Assembly: GCA_020720965.1 (NCBI GenBank)
Contig: DYNS01000003.1
Coordinates: forward strand, 1-33,378
Origin: Anaerolinea sp.
GTDB taxonomy: Bacteria; Chloroflexota; Anaerolineae; Anaerolineales; Villigracilaceae
DNA: 33,378 nucleotides
Reading direction: 5' to 3'
The position numbers were made by a program, and so were the translations under genes. The notes beneath the pieces are model-generated. The model made no database searches. It had not been told where the DNA came from and saw only the letters and a program-made list of their open reading frames with translations. Positions 22,596 through 30,448 of this stretch are shown one piece after another. Each line of letters opens with the position of its first letter. The first letter of the stretch is position 1.

Positions 22596-24148
22596 AGGGC
22601 GGGTTTTACCTTGCGCCAGGCTTCGGCGGCGGTTGCCTGTTCGTAAGCGTAACCGAGGCGGAAGAGGGTGTCTTCGCGGTAATCCGGCGCGAAGAAGTGA
22701 ATGCCAAGCGGCAGACCGGCTTCATCCAACCCGGCGGGGAGCGAAATGCCCGGAACCCCGGCATGGTTGCCGGTGACGAGGAGTTGGTCGGCGTACTGCA
22801 TCAGCACCGAGTCGCCGAAGACGCCGCCCATCCGAAAGGCGGGCGAGGGGGTGGAGGGAGTCAGCAGGGCATCGACTTGTGTAAATGCCTGGTCAAAATC
22901 CTGGCGGATGAGGGAGCGAATTTTGAGGGCGCGGTTGTAATACTGCTCACTATATTGGGCAGCCGAAACGTACATGCCCATCAGAATCCGCAGTTTGGGC
23001 TGAGCGCCAAACCCCTCGGCGCGGGATTTGCGGTATAGGGAGCGCAAATCTCCGCTGCGTTCCGGGCTGCGATAGCCGTACTTTACCCCATCGTAGCGGT
23101 GTAGGTTGGAGGCGGCTTCGACCCGCGAGATAACAAAGTAAGCGGGGATGCCAAATTTGGTGTGCGGCATGGCAATCCCCTCCACAATCTCTGCGCCCTG
23201 GGCGGCGAGACGTTCGGCGGCATCGTACACTTTTTGGAGGATGGCGGCGGGCAGGGGTTGTTCGGTCAGGCTTCCGTTAGAGTCCATGTAGGTAATGCGG
23301 AAATAGTCTGGCGAGAGACCAATTTTTAGCCCACGCACGCCTTTTTCCATCTCTGCCAGGTAATCTGGCACGGGCAGGTTGGCGGCAGTGGAGTCGTGCG
23401 GGTCTGCGCCCGCCATCACTTGCAAGGCAAGGGCAGAATCGGCAACCGTGCGGCTGAGGGGTCCAGGGCAATCCAGCGAGGAGCCGAAGGCAATTAACCC
23501 ATAACGGGAGACTCGCCCGTAGGTCGGTTTGAGTCCCACCACCCCGCAGTATGCCGCAGGCAGGCGAATGGAGCCAGCCGTATCGGTTCCGAGGGAAATT
23601 GCCCCCTCAAACGCGGCAACCGCCGCCGCCGACCCGCCGGAAGAGCCACCCGGAACGTGGTCTGTGTTCCAGGGGTTGCGCGGCGCAGGCTGAAAAGCGG
23701 AAGACTCGTTGGATGAGCCAAAGGTGAATTCGTCCAGGTTTACTTTGCCCAGCACAATCGCGCCAGCCGCCTCCAGACGGTCTACGGCGGTGGCGGTGTA
23801 GGGGGCAATGAAATTTGCCAAAATTTTGGAGGCGGCGGTGGAGGGGGTATCTTCTACGGTGAAGATGTCTTTGACGGTTATCGGAACCCCGGCGAGGGGT
23901 CCTGCATCCTGCCCGGCGGCGATTTGCGCGTCTATGGCGGCGGCTTGTTTGCGGGCGCGGTCTGCCGTCAGGGTGATGAAGGCGTGGATTTTATCCGGTT
24001 CGGCTTGCGGGTCGCCTCCTACCCTGCCGGGGGAGCCATCCACTTTGGCAATGTGGGCGAGGTGGGATTCCAGCACCTCGAGGGCGGTTACCTCCCGCGC
24101 ACGTACCTTGCGGGCAATTTCCTGGGCAGAGAGTTCAAAGAATTCCAT
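22592..24148 (-). CDS. gatA: Asp-tRNA(Asn)/Glu-tRNA(Gln) amidotransferase subunit A
   Basis: A 518-residue amidase-signature enzyme. It releases ammonia from glutamine so that GatB can amidate Glu-tRNA(Gln) or Asp-tRNA(Asn). The Ser-cis-Ser-Lys triad is visible: Lys93 in GVPITVKDIF and the serines in VPGGSSGGSAAAVAAF, preceded by NLDEFTFGSSNESSAFQP. A somewhat long N-terminal segment (VDGSPGRVGGDPQAEPDK) separates the first helices from IHAFITLT. The start shares one base with the gatC stop (TAATG). gatB is not in the window. Identification is secure. Confidence 0.95.
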   Translation of the reverse strand: MEFFELSAQEIARKVRAREVTALEVLESHLAHIAKVDGSPGRVGGDPQAEPDKIHAFITLTADRARKQAAAIDAQIAAGQDAGPLAGVPITVKDIFTVEDTPSTAASKILANFIAPYTATAVDRLEAAGAIVLGKVNLDEFTFGSSNESSAFQPAPRNPWNTDHVPGGSSGGSAAAVAAFEGAISLGTDTAGSIRLPAAYCGVVGLKPTYGRVSRYGLIAFGSSLDCPGPLSRTVADSALALQVMAGADPHDSTAANLPVPDYLAEMEKGVRGLKIGLSPDYFRITYMDSNGSLTEQPLPAAILQKVYDAAERLAAQGAEIVEGIAMPHTKFGIPAYFVISRVEAASNLHRYDGVKYGYRSPERSGDLRSLYRKSRAEGFGAQPKLRILMGMYVSAAQYSEQYYNRALKIRSLIRQDFDQAFTQVDALLTPSTPSPAFRMGGVFGDSVLMQYADQLLVTGNHAGVPGISLPAGLDEAGLPLGIHFFAPDYREDTLFRLGYAYEQATAAEAWRKVKPAL

Positions 24149-24468
24149 TATTTCAAATCCTGGTGTGGAATTTCCGGCACGACAATATAACCATCTGCCA
24201 CTTCTGGCGCGGTGCGTAACAGGCGGGCGGGGTTAGGGTGGCGGAGAATCTCGTCCTCCCGCAGGGCAGGGGAGGCGGCGGGGGGGTACGAAACGCCATG
24301 CGAGGCGGCGGGGGTTTGGGGGTCCAGGGGAATGGCTTGCAGTTCGTGAATGGCTTTGAGTTGGTTGTTCAATTGCTTTCGCAGGTATTCCGCTTCTTCG
24401 GCGGTGAGTTCCAGCGCGGCAAGTTCCACAAGGTGAGTAAACAGTTCGGGGGTAATTTCTTCGCTCAT
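24148..24468 (-). CDS. gatC: Asp-tRNA(Asn)/Glu-tRNA(Gln) amidotransferase subunit C
   Basis: A 106-residue small subunit that wraps around and stabilises GatA. FTHLVELAALELTAEEAEYLRKQL is the family's N-terminal helix pair, and the C-terminal half has LREDEILRHPNPARLLRTAPEVADGYIVVPEI, quoted here as family-typical. It is the first gene of a minus-strand run ending at miaA, coupled to gatA by TAATG. GGAG lies 5 nt upstream of the ATG at 24468, and a TATAAT lies 22 nt upstream of the start at 24496-24491. Confidence 0.94.
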   Translation of the reverse strand: MSEEITPELFTHLVELAALELTAEEAEYLRKQLNNQLKAIHELQAIPLDPQTPAASHGVSYPPAASPALREDEILRHPNPARLLRTAPEVADGYIVVPEIPHQDLK

Positions 24469-24490
24469 GGCTCCATCCTTTCGGGTCGGG

Positions 24491-24496
24491 ATTATA
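24491..24496 (-). promoter_or_regulatory. Possible -10 box of the gatCA operon
   Basis: TATAAT on the minus strand lies 22 nt before the gatC ATG; no clear -35 is seen. The 273-nt gap between gatC and the aminotransferase gene also holds the divergent threonine leader. Confidence 0.4.
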
Positions 24497-24521
24497 CCCC
24501 GGATGGATTTGAATCATTTTC

Positions 24522-24550
24522 TTGACGATACCGCCTGCGGGTGGTATCCT
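24522..24550 (+). promoter_or_regulatory. Promoter of the threonine-leader operon
   Basis: TTGACG (24522-24527), a 17-nt spacer and TATCCT (24545-24550). The -10 ends 7 nt before a GTG (24558) that is directly followed by the ATG at 24561, so the leader mRNA would be leaderless or nearly so. Confidence 0.65.
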
Positions 24551-24560
24551 TGCGCCCGTG

Positions 24561-24650
24561 ATGAACCCAACCCTGATTGTTGACACCAATACCACTACTA
24601 CCACCCGCTCCCGTCTGGCTGCGGGGCTTTGGTGTTCAGGGAAAGCGTAA
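24561..24650 (+). CDS. Threonine-rich leader peptide (attenuator)
   Basis: A 29-residue ORF. It begins MNPTLIVDTNTTTTTRSR and ends LWCSGKA. Threonine occupies residues 4, 9 and 11-15 (codons ACC ACT ACT ACC ACC at 24591-24605). A run of codons for one amino acid, placed just ahead of exchangeable RNA hairpins and a Rho-independent terminator, is the hallmark of ribosome-mediated attenuation, as in the enteric thr operon. The GTG at 24558 adds one optional codon. No ribosome-binding site fits because the promoter is immediately upstream. The aminotransferase start lies 91 nt after the leader stop. Confidence 0.75.
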   Translation: MNPTLIVDTNTTTTTRSRLAAGLWCSGKA

Positions 24651-24717
24651 GCGGCAAAAGCCGCAGACGCGCAAAACTGGCAAGCCAACGCCCCGAAGCC
24701 TTCGGGGCGTTTTTTTA
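24609..24717 (+). terminator. Attenuator: antiterminator and Rho-independent terminator
   Basis: Terminator: 11-bp perfect stem AACGCCCCGAA (24687-24697) with TTCGGGGCGTT (24701-24711) and a T tract to 24716. Antiterminator: CGGGGCTTTGG (24622-24632) can pair with CCAACGCCCCG (24685-24695), 10 of 11 bases, consuming the terminator's 5' arm. A small GCGGC-AAAA-GCCGC hairpin (24651-24664) sits in its loop. TCCCG (24609-24613) can pair with CGGGG (24622-24626) as the competing early hairpin. A ribosome stalled on the Thr run ending at 24605 would cover the early arm and leave 24622-24632 free, favouring read-through. Confidence 0.75.
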
Positions 24718-24741
24718 TACCGACTCACAAGGAGAAATCAA

Positions 24742-26046
24742 ATGAATATTTCACACGAAACCCCTGTATACGCCGTGCCGGATGCCAACCTGACCCCCGT
24801 TAGTGGGCATTTGCATGACCTGATGGACATTCCGCCCTCACGCATGTTCCTCATCAACAAGTCGCTCAAGGTCTATCAGCAGAACAACCCCGGCGCACCG
24901 GTGTATGATGCCTCGCAGGGCGATGGCGGCGCATCCCTACCGGGGGTTCCCAAAGCCCTTTTGGAACGCGCCAATCAGTTGCAGATAGAACATGGCACTT
25001 CCTACGATATGCCCTTCGGCACCGAAGCCTACCGCAAATCGGTGGTGGAGCAGTATTGGAAGTTGGATGCCGGGCTGGGTGTGGGTCCCGCCAACGTGCT
25101 GGGTACCAGCGGCGGGCGGGATGCCCTCATCAAAGCCTACCAGGCGATGATGGCGCTTGGCTATGGGCGGCAAGGCGATGTGGTCATGGTTTCCCGCGTT
25201 CCCTGGATTTCGTATAACTGGGGTCCTTACGGCGTAGGCGCAAACGTCCTGTGGACTCCCGGCGACCCGGCGCAGGGTTGGGCATATTCCGAGGATGCCA
25301 TTCGCGCCAGTGTGGCGTTTGCCGCCCAAAGCGGGCGCAAGGTGGCGGGCTTGGTCATCACCAATCCCGATAACCCCACCGGCTTAACCATCCCGGTAGA
25401 AAAGCAGGTTTCGCTGGCAAAGGCGGCATTGGAAGCCGGGGTTGCCTATGTGCTGTTCGACTGGATGTATCACTATGTGACCGATGAAAGCCCGATGGAC
25501 CTCAATACCTTCCTGCCGCACTTCAGCGCGGAAGAACGCAAACGCCTGATGTTTTTGGATGGCATTACCAAAAGCCTGGGCGGTTCCAACATCCGCAACT
25601 GTCATCTCATTGCGGATGAGAGCGTGATTAAGTTCACGGTTGCGCGGTCTTCTCATGGGGTCATTCCCACCTTTTACTCGTTGGCAGTGGCGATGGCGGC
25701 TTACGAAATTGGCTACCTGGAAGCGGCAAAGACCATCATCGAGCCGACCAACGCCAGCCGGGTGGTGTTGAAGGAACTGCTGGCAAAGAGCGGTTTGCAG
25801 CACATCATCGGCAAGGGCTATTACGCCTTCATCAACGTTGGGGAATACATCCGCGCCAAGGGCTGGCAAGATACCGAGCCGCTTGGTCAATACCTGGCAG
25901 AAAACTTTGGGGTTGCGGTTGTGCCGGGAGCCTTCTTCTCCCCCTTTGATGGTGATTGGATTCGCTTCTCCTACGCCACCCCCGTTCAGCGCACCCAGGG
26001 CGCATGGGAGCGGCTTATGGCAGGGTTAGAGTCTCTTAAGGGCTAA
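24742..26046 (+). CDS. Class I/II PLP-dependent aminotransferase, substrate unknown
   Basis: A 434-residue fold-type I enzyme. Seen: SQGDGGASLPGVP; GTSGGRDALIKAY (PLP phosphate region); VITNPDNPTG (Asn-Pro loop); YVLFDWMYHYV (Asp and Tyr contacting PLP); LDGITKSLGGSNIRNCHLI with the Schiff-base lysine; and IRFSYATP with the substrate-carboxylate Arg. It does not closely match AspC, HisC or LysJ motifs that I know. The start at 24742 has AAGGAG 7 nt upstream; an open frame from 24577 runs back through the attenuator and is not coding. It is followed 5 nt later by the ligase-peptidase fusion, so both are presumably under threonine-leader control. Confidence 0.9.
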   Translation: MNISHETPVYAVPDANLTPVSGHLHDLMDIPPSRMFLINKSLKVYQQNNPGAPVYDASQGDGGASLPGVPKALLERANQLQIEHGTSYDMPFGTEAYRKSVVEQYWKLDAGLGVGPANVLGTSGGRDALIKAYQAMMALGYGRQGDVVMVSRVPWISYNWGPYGVGANVLWTPGDPAQGWAYSEDAIRASVAFAAQSGRKVAGLVITNPDNPTGLTIPVEKQVSLAKAALEAGVAYVLFDWMYHYVTDESPMDLNTFLPHFSAEERKRLMFLDGITKSLGGSNIRNCHLIADESVIKFTVARSSHGVIPTFYSLAVAMAAYEIGYLEAAKTIIEPTNASRVVLKELLAKSGLQHIIGKGYYAFINVGEYIRAKGWQDTEPLGQYLAENFGVAVVPGAFFSPFDGDWIRFSYATPVQRTQGAWERLMAGLESLKG

Positions 26047-26051
26047 GAATT

Positions 26052-28868
26052 ATGACCTATAACCCTCAACAATTTGCAGAAAAATACAAACTCGCCCTGC
26101 AAACCGCCGAAAAACAAAACCCCAACGGCGGACTAAACGGCTACGAGTTGGAATGGAACCTGCTGGACGAGCAGTTCCGCCCCCTGCTGACGGTTGGCTC
26201 TGGACCCGCCCAACAATCCTTTGTAGATTACCTCCGCGCCGAATGCCTGCCCTCCTGGCTGGCGAACTTCTCGCAGTTGGAAGTCTTTCACTGGATGGTG
26301 GAATTTGCCAGCCGCCCCTACTTCTCCCCGCGTGGCGCGGCATACGAAGCCCGCCTGCTGGAGGGCATTCTGATGAATGCCCTCTCCCGCGCCGGAAAAC
26401 ATTTTGACGAGCGTCTCTTCTATTGGCACGGCAACCTACTCTTCCTCACCAACATCAGCCACACCAGCATCCCCGGCAACTGGGCAATTGCCAAACGCCG
26501 CTACCTGGAACGCTGCGTAGATTTATACGGCGACACCCTCGCCACCGCCGGAATCCACATCAACCTCTCTCTGCCAGAAACCTTGCTCTCCTGGGACTTC
26601 ATGCACCTGCCTGCCTCCGAGCGCGGCGACAAACACTTTGACGATTACAAATCCGAGTTCTACATCACCGCCACCCGGCTCTTACGCGCCTTCTCCAGCC
26701 TCTTCATCGCCACCAGCGCCAGCACCCCCATGCGTGCCGAAGTCCGCAACGGCAGACCCGTCCTTGTCATCACCGAAGATGACTCCGTCCGCAACCTCAC
26801 CTTCCCCAACCCGGTAGAAATGGACCTGCCCGACCTCTACCGCAGTTACAACGACTACCTCCAAATCTCTTACGACCTGGTGCGGCGCGGCGTGCGCTTT
26901 GGCAACAATAACTGGACCCCCGTCCGCGCCCGCTCCTTTGCCGAACCAGTGGAAAGGCTCATCTCCACCACCAGCGGTCAGTTGGACGAGCTCTACGCGC
27001 GTGGCTTGTACTCCATCGGCGAGGAAACCCCGGCAGAAGAGATGGCGCGTCAGATTGAAAAACAAAACCTGATGGCGCGAATCAACCTGCCTATGGGGCG
27101 GGTTGAAATCCGCACCGATGACGGCGGCAACCCCCTGGAAGTGGACATCGCCAATCTCACCCTCAAGCAGCTCCTGCTCCTACGCTTCTACGCCGACCCC
27201 ATCTTCGCCCGCTCCTTCCGCTATGACCGGGAAGACATCCCCCGCGCCCGCGCCAACGAGCGTCTCGCCGCCCAACACGGCTTACGCGCCGACATCGAAA
27301 ACCCCCTCACCGGCAAACCCATTTCCATGCGCGCCTTCCTGCAATGGACTCTGGACGAACTGCGCCCCCTGGCAGAAGCCCTGGGCGTGTGGGAAGACCT
27401 GACCCCCCTGCTGGAGATGGCAAAAGGAGCCCCCAACACCGCCGAGAAAATCCGCGCCCGGCTGCGCCGCCAACTCAACGGCGGCGATGAAGTCCCCGCC
27501 TCCGTGCTGCGCGAAATGGCGCTGGAACGCGAATATCAGGTACGCGCCGATGTGGAAAAAATCGCCGCCCGCGCCGCCCAACTCAACGGCGACTCGGAAA
27601 AGCTGGGCGAACTGCTCCAGCACGCCCGCGAAGATGCCCGCAACGACTCTGCCTTGCCGGTACGCTTCCGCGCCTCCTCCGGCATCACCCTGGAAAGCGA
27701 ATACCCCAACAAAACCGCTGAAATCCTCGACCTCGCCCAACACCTCATCCGCATCCCCAGCGTCACCGCCTGCCCGGAAGAACGCCTAGAAGAAGTTCAC
27801 CGCGCCGGAACCTTTGTATACGACTACCTGCGCGGTCATGGGCTGGAAGTGCGCTATTTTGACGGAAAGTACCCGGCCGTGTACGCCAAATTCCCCTCCG
27901 GCAAAAGCCAGGGCAGCATCCTCCTCACCGGTCACTTTGACGTGGTGGAACCCGAACCAGACGACAGCCAATTTACCCCGCGCATCGAAGGCGATTATCT
28001 TTACGGGCGCGGCGCAGCAGATATGAAAACCGTAGTCGCCACCTACCTGGTCTGGATGAAGGACACCCTCAAAGCCGGAGCGCCCTACCCCAACATCACC
28101 CTTATGCTGGTGGGCAACGAAGAAAACGGCGAAGCCGAAGCAATGGGCACGCCCTTTGTGCTAAACCTTCTCAGCGAGGAGCAAGGCGCACCCTGCACTC
28201 CGGCGCTCTTCATCGCCGGGGAACGCACCGGCGAAAAGGGCAACGAACTCTTTGGCGAAATTTGTGTGGAAAACCGGGGCGTGATGCGCTTTGACGTTAT
28301 CGCACGCGGAACAAAGGGGCACAGCGGGGTGGCCGGCGCCGGGGATTTGAGCGAGAAGCTCATCACCGCCCGCGCCGCCCTGAACCAGATTTTTGCCAAG
28401 CACCTCACCCTCAAAGCGGCGGATGGCTGGCAGTCCCAGGCAAAATTCCCTTTCATCAGCGTTGGCACGCCGGGCGTGTACAATGTTACCGCCGCACAGG
28501 GCGTTTTGGGCGTGGAAATCCGCCCCATCCCCCAGGATGACACCTCCGCGCTGCGGGCGGAAGTGGAAGCCTACTGCGCCGAAAACGGTCTGGAAGCCCA
28601 ATTCTCGGTCATGGAAAACGGAGTCGCCTGCTCGCCGGAGAACCCCGCCTTGCTGGCTCTCATCCAAGCCGTGCGCCAAACCTCCGGCGAGGAACCGCGC
28701 ATTGGCAAAAAACTGCCCGGAACCAGCGCCCGCTTCGCGCCGGGAGGGCAGGCAGTCGTTTGGGGCCAGAGTGGGATTGGACCGCATGCCAAAAACGAAT
28801 CGCACTACATCCCCAGTATCGAGCCGTATTACAAAGCGCTTAACGCGCTGGCAAAGTTGTGGCAATAA
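26052..28868 (+). CDS. Fusion: glutamate-cysteine-ligase-like domain plus M20 family metallopeptidase
   Basis: 938 residues in one uninterrupted frame. Residues ~1-450 resemble the glutamate-cysteine ligase / carboxylate-amine ligase superfamily: GYELEWNLLDE (metal-binding Glu-x-Glu), WMVEFASRPYF, GIHINLSLPETLL and NLPMGRVEIRTDDGG. Residues ~450-550 are a helical linker. Residues ~553-938 are an M20 dizinc hydrolase: LLTGHFDVVEPEPD (His628, Asp630), LYGRGAADMKTVV (Asp657), VGNEENGEAEAMG (Glu690, Glu691), GTKGHSGVAGAG, GTSARFAPGGQAV and PHAKNESHYIP. One half should form an amide from a carboxylate and an amine with ATP; the other should hydrolyse one. Together with the aminotransferase this suggests an acyl-protection route, by analogy with LysX/LysJ/LysK. 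Substrates are unknown. Confidence 0.8.
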   Translation: MTYNPQQFAEKYKLALQTAEKQNPNGGLNGYELEWNLLDEQFRPLLTVGSGPAQQSFVDYLRAECLPSWLANFSQLEVFHWMVEFASRPYFSPRGAAYEARLLEGILMNALSRAGKHFDERLFYWHGNLLFLTNISHTSIPGNWAIAKRRYLERCVDLYGDTLATAGIHINLSLPETLLSWDFMHLPASERGDKHFDDYKSEFYITATRLLRAFSSLFIATSASTPMRAEVRNGRPVLVITEDDSVRNLTFPNPVEMDLPDLYRSYNDYLQISYDLVRRGVRFGNNNWTPVRARSFAEPVERLISTTSGQLDELYARGLYSIGEETPAEEMARQIEKQNLMARINLPMGRVEIRTDDGGNPLEVDIANLTLKQLLLLRFYADPIFARSFRYDREDIPRARANERLAAQHGLRADIENPLTGKPISMRAFLQWTLDELRPLAEALGVWEDLTPLLEMAKGAPNTAEKIRARLRRQLNGGDEVPASVLREMALEREYQVRADVEKIAARAAQLNGDSEKLGELLQHAREDARNDSALPVRFRASSGITLESEYPNKTAEILDLAQHLIRIPSVTACPEERLEEVHRAGTFVYDYLRGHGLEVRYFDGKYPAVYAKFPSGKSQGSILLTGHFDVVEPEPDDSQFTPRIEGDYLYGRGAADMKTVVATYLVWMKDTLKAGAPYPNITLMLVGNEENGEAEAMGTPFVLNLLSEEQGAPCTPALFIAGERTGEKGNELFGEICVENRGVMRFDVIARGTKGHSGVAGAGDLSEKLITARAALNQIFAKHLTLKAADGWQSQAKFPFISVGTPGVYNVTAAQGVLGVEIRPIPQDDTSALRAEVEAYCAENGLEAQFSVMENGVACSPENPALLALIQAVRQTSGEEPRIGKKLPGTSARFAPGGQAVVWGQSGIGPHAKNESHYIPSIEPYYKALNALAKLWQ

Positions 28869-28913
28869 GCCTGTTTCCCACAAGTGATGGATTTTGCGGC
28901 AAACCTCAACCTT

Positions 28914-28938
28914 CGCCCTCCCCCACCGGGGGAGGGCG
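28914..28938 (+). terminator. Hairpin, probable terminator of the aminotransferase-fusion operon
   Basis: An 11-bp perfect stem, CGCCCTCCCCC with GGGGGAGGGCG, has a 3-nt loop and is followed by ACATTCTTTTAT. It lies 45 nt past the fusion stop and 8 nt from the end of the convergent PPK2 gene. Confidence 0.65.
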
Positions 28939-28946
28939 ACATTCTT

Positions 28947-29657
28947 TTATACCTTCAACGCCTGGCGCAGCCGGCTGGCAACCGCCCGCATAATTTTGAT
29001 GCGGGCAAAATACTTGTCGTTGGCTTCCACCAGTACCCAGGGCGCGGAGGGAGTGCTGGTTTTGAGCAGCATTTCTTCGGCGGCGGTGATGTAATCTTCC
29101 CATTTGCCCCGGTTGCGCCAGTCTTCATCCGTAATCTTCCAAGATTTGTAATGAATCCGTTCCCGCTCTTGAAAGCGGGCAAGCTGCTCTTCGTTGCTAA
29201 TGTGCAGCCAAAACTTTAGCACGACCATGCCAAAATCGGTCAGTTGGCGCTCAAACTGATTAATCTCGCCGTAGGCTCGCTTCCAGGCACCTTCGCTGCA
29301 AAAGCCTTCCAGGCGCTCCACCAGCACCCGCCCATACCAGGAGCGGTCAAAAATGGCAATCTGCCCCTGCTCTGGCAGCCGCCGCCAAAAGCGGTACAGG
29401 TAGTGATGGGTTTTATCCTCCCCGCTGGGGGCGGAGATGGGCCAAACCACGTAGCCGCGTGGGTCGATTCGCTCGGTAAGCCGTTTGATGCTGCCGCCTT
29501 TCCCGGCGGCATCCATCCCCTCAAATACCATGACAACCGGCAGTTTTTGTTGGTAAACCTGAAAAGCCAGTTGGTGCAGTTCGGTTTGCAGGGCGGCTTT
29601 TTGTTTTTCGTATTCGCTGCGCTCCAGGCGCAGGTTCAGATTCAGGCGCTCAAGCAT
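28947..29657 (-). CDS. ppk2: Polyphosphate kinase 2 (canonical PPK2 domain)
   Basis: A 236-residue P-loop kinase that uses polyphosphate to phosphorylate nucleotides (AMP, ADP or GDP depending on class). Walker A is FEGMDAAGKGGSIKRL, then ERIDPRGYVVWPISAPS. The Walker B/lid region is IAIFDRSWYGRVLVERLEGF, and KFWLHISNEEQLARF follows. All catalytic residues of the family are intact. Its ATG lies inside the end of the upstream PPK2-like gene (8-nt overlap), with AAAGGAG 6 nt before it, so the two are translationally coupled. The substrate class cannot be fixed by eye. Confidence 0.92.
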   Translation of the reverse strand: MLERLNLNLRLERSEYEKQKAALQTELHQLAFQVYQQKLPVVMVFEGMDAAGKGGSIKRLTERIDPRGYVVWPISAPSGEDKTHHYLYRFWRRLPEQGQIAIFDRSWYGRVLVERLEGFCSEGAWKRAYGEINQFERQLTDFGMVVLKFWLHISNEEQLARFQERERIHYKSWKITDEDWRNRGKWEDYITAAEEMLLKTSTPSAPWVLVEANDKYFARIKIMRAVASRLRQALKV

Positions 29658-30429
29658 TAACGGCTCCTTTCAGCTCGTCTTCCGGGCGGCGGGGTTGGGC
29701 ATTGGGTCCCAGGCTGGGGGGCAGGGAGAGGCGGTCTTCCAGGGCGGTGATGATGGTTTCCAGCACCTTCACGCGCATAAAATGCCGGTCTGTGGCTTCC
29801 ACAATTGTCCAAAGCGCGTGGGGTGAGTCGGTGCGGGCGAGCATATCTTCCACCATGCCGTAAAATTTGAGGTATTTTTGGCTTTGCAGCAGGTCTTCTG
29901 TGCCAATTTGCCAGGCGGTGAGCGGGTCTGAGAGTAGTTTTTGAATGCGGTCTTGCTGTTCTTCCTGGCTGATGTGCAGCCAGAATTTGACGATGACGGT
30001 GCCATCGGCGGCGAGCATTTCTTCAAAGTCCACAATTTCCTGGTACACGCTTTGCAGGTCTTTCTTTTTGGTTTGTTTTTGCAGGCGCTCTATCAGCGCC
30101 CGGCGATACCAGGAGGTATCAAAGACGACCATTTGCCCCCTTGCCGGAATTTTGAGCCAATATCGCCACAACCAGGGGTAGCGGGTTTCAAAGGTGCGCG
30201 GCGCGGTGATGGGAACAACCCGAAAGCCGCGCGGGTCCATCCGCTCTGCCAGGATGTTCACCAGCCTCCCCTTACCGGTCGCCGCCCACCCCTCCAGCAG
30301 GATGATGACGGGGATGTTGGCTTCAAAGACGGCGTGTTCCAACTCGTATAGGCGTTGTTGCAGCACGCGCAGGCGCTTTTTGTATTCTTCTTTGGGCAGA
30401 AATTGTTGCAGGTCTGTGTATTCCAGCAT
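29650..30429 (-). CDS. PPK2-like protein with altered catalytic motifs
   Basis: A 259-residue PPK2-fold protein. Walker A is LEGWAATGKGRLVN: Gly-Lys is kept, but the Asp-Ala-Ala of the canonical GMDAAGKGG is Ala-Ala-Thr. The lid motif is VFDTSWYRRALIERL, with Thr and Arg in place of the canonical Arg and Gly of FDRSWYGR. ERMDPRGFRVVPITAP and KFWLHISQEEQQDRI are typical. The start at 30429 has GGAG 7 nt upstream and leads into the family's N-terminal helix; a longer open frame overlapping the membrane-protein gene is rejected. Paired with the canonical PPK2 gene it mirrors the two domains of class II PPK2 (polyphosphate:AMP phosphotransferase). Confidence 0.87.
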   Translation of the reverse strand: MLEYTDLQQFLPKEEYKKRLRVLQQRLYELEHAVFEANIPVIILLEGWAATGKGRLVNILAERMDPRGFRVVPITAPRTFETRYPWLWRYWLKIPARGQMVVFDTSWYRRALIERLQKQTKKKDLQSVYQEIVDFEEMLAADGTVIVKFWLHISQEEQQDRIQKLLSDPLTAWQIGTEDLLQSQKYLKFYGMVEDMLARTDSPHALWTIVEATDRHFMRVKVLETIITALEDRLSLPPSLGPNAQPRRPEDELKGAVNA

Positions 30430-30448
30430 GGGCTTCTCCGGTGAGGCG

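Noticed and set aside
24577-24741. Upstream extension of the aminotransferase frame from a TTG
   Set aside because: It runs through the terminator and overlaps the threonine leader in another frame; AAGGAG precedes the ATG at 24742.
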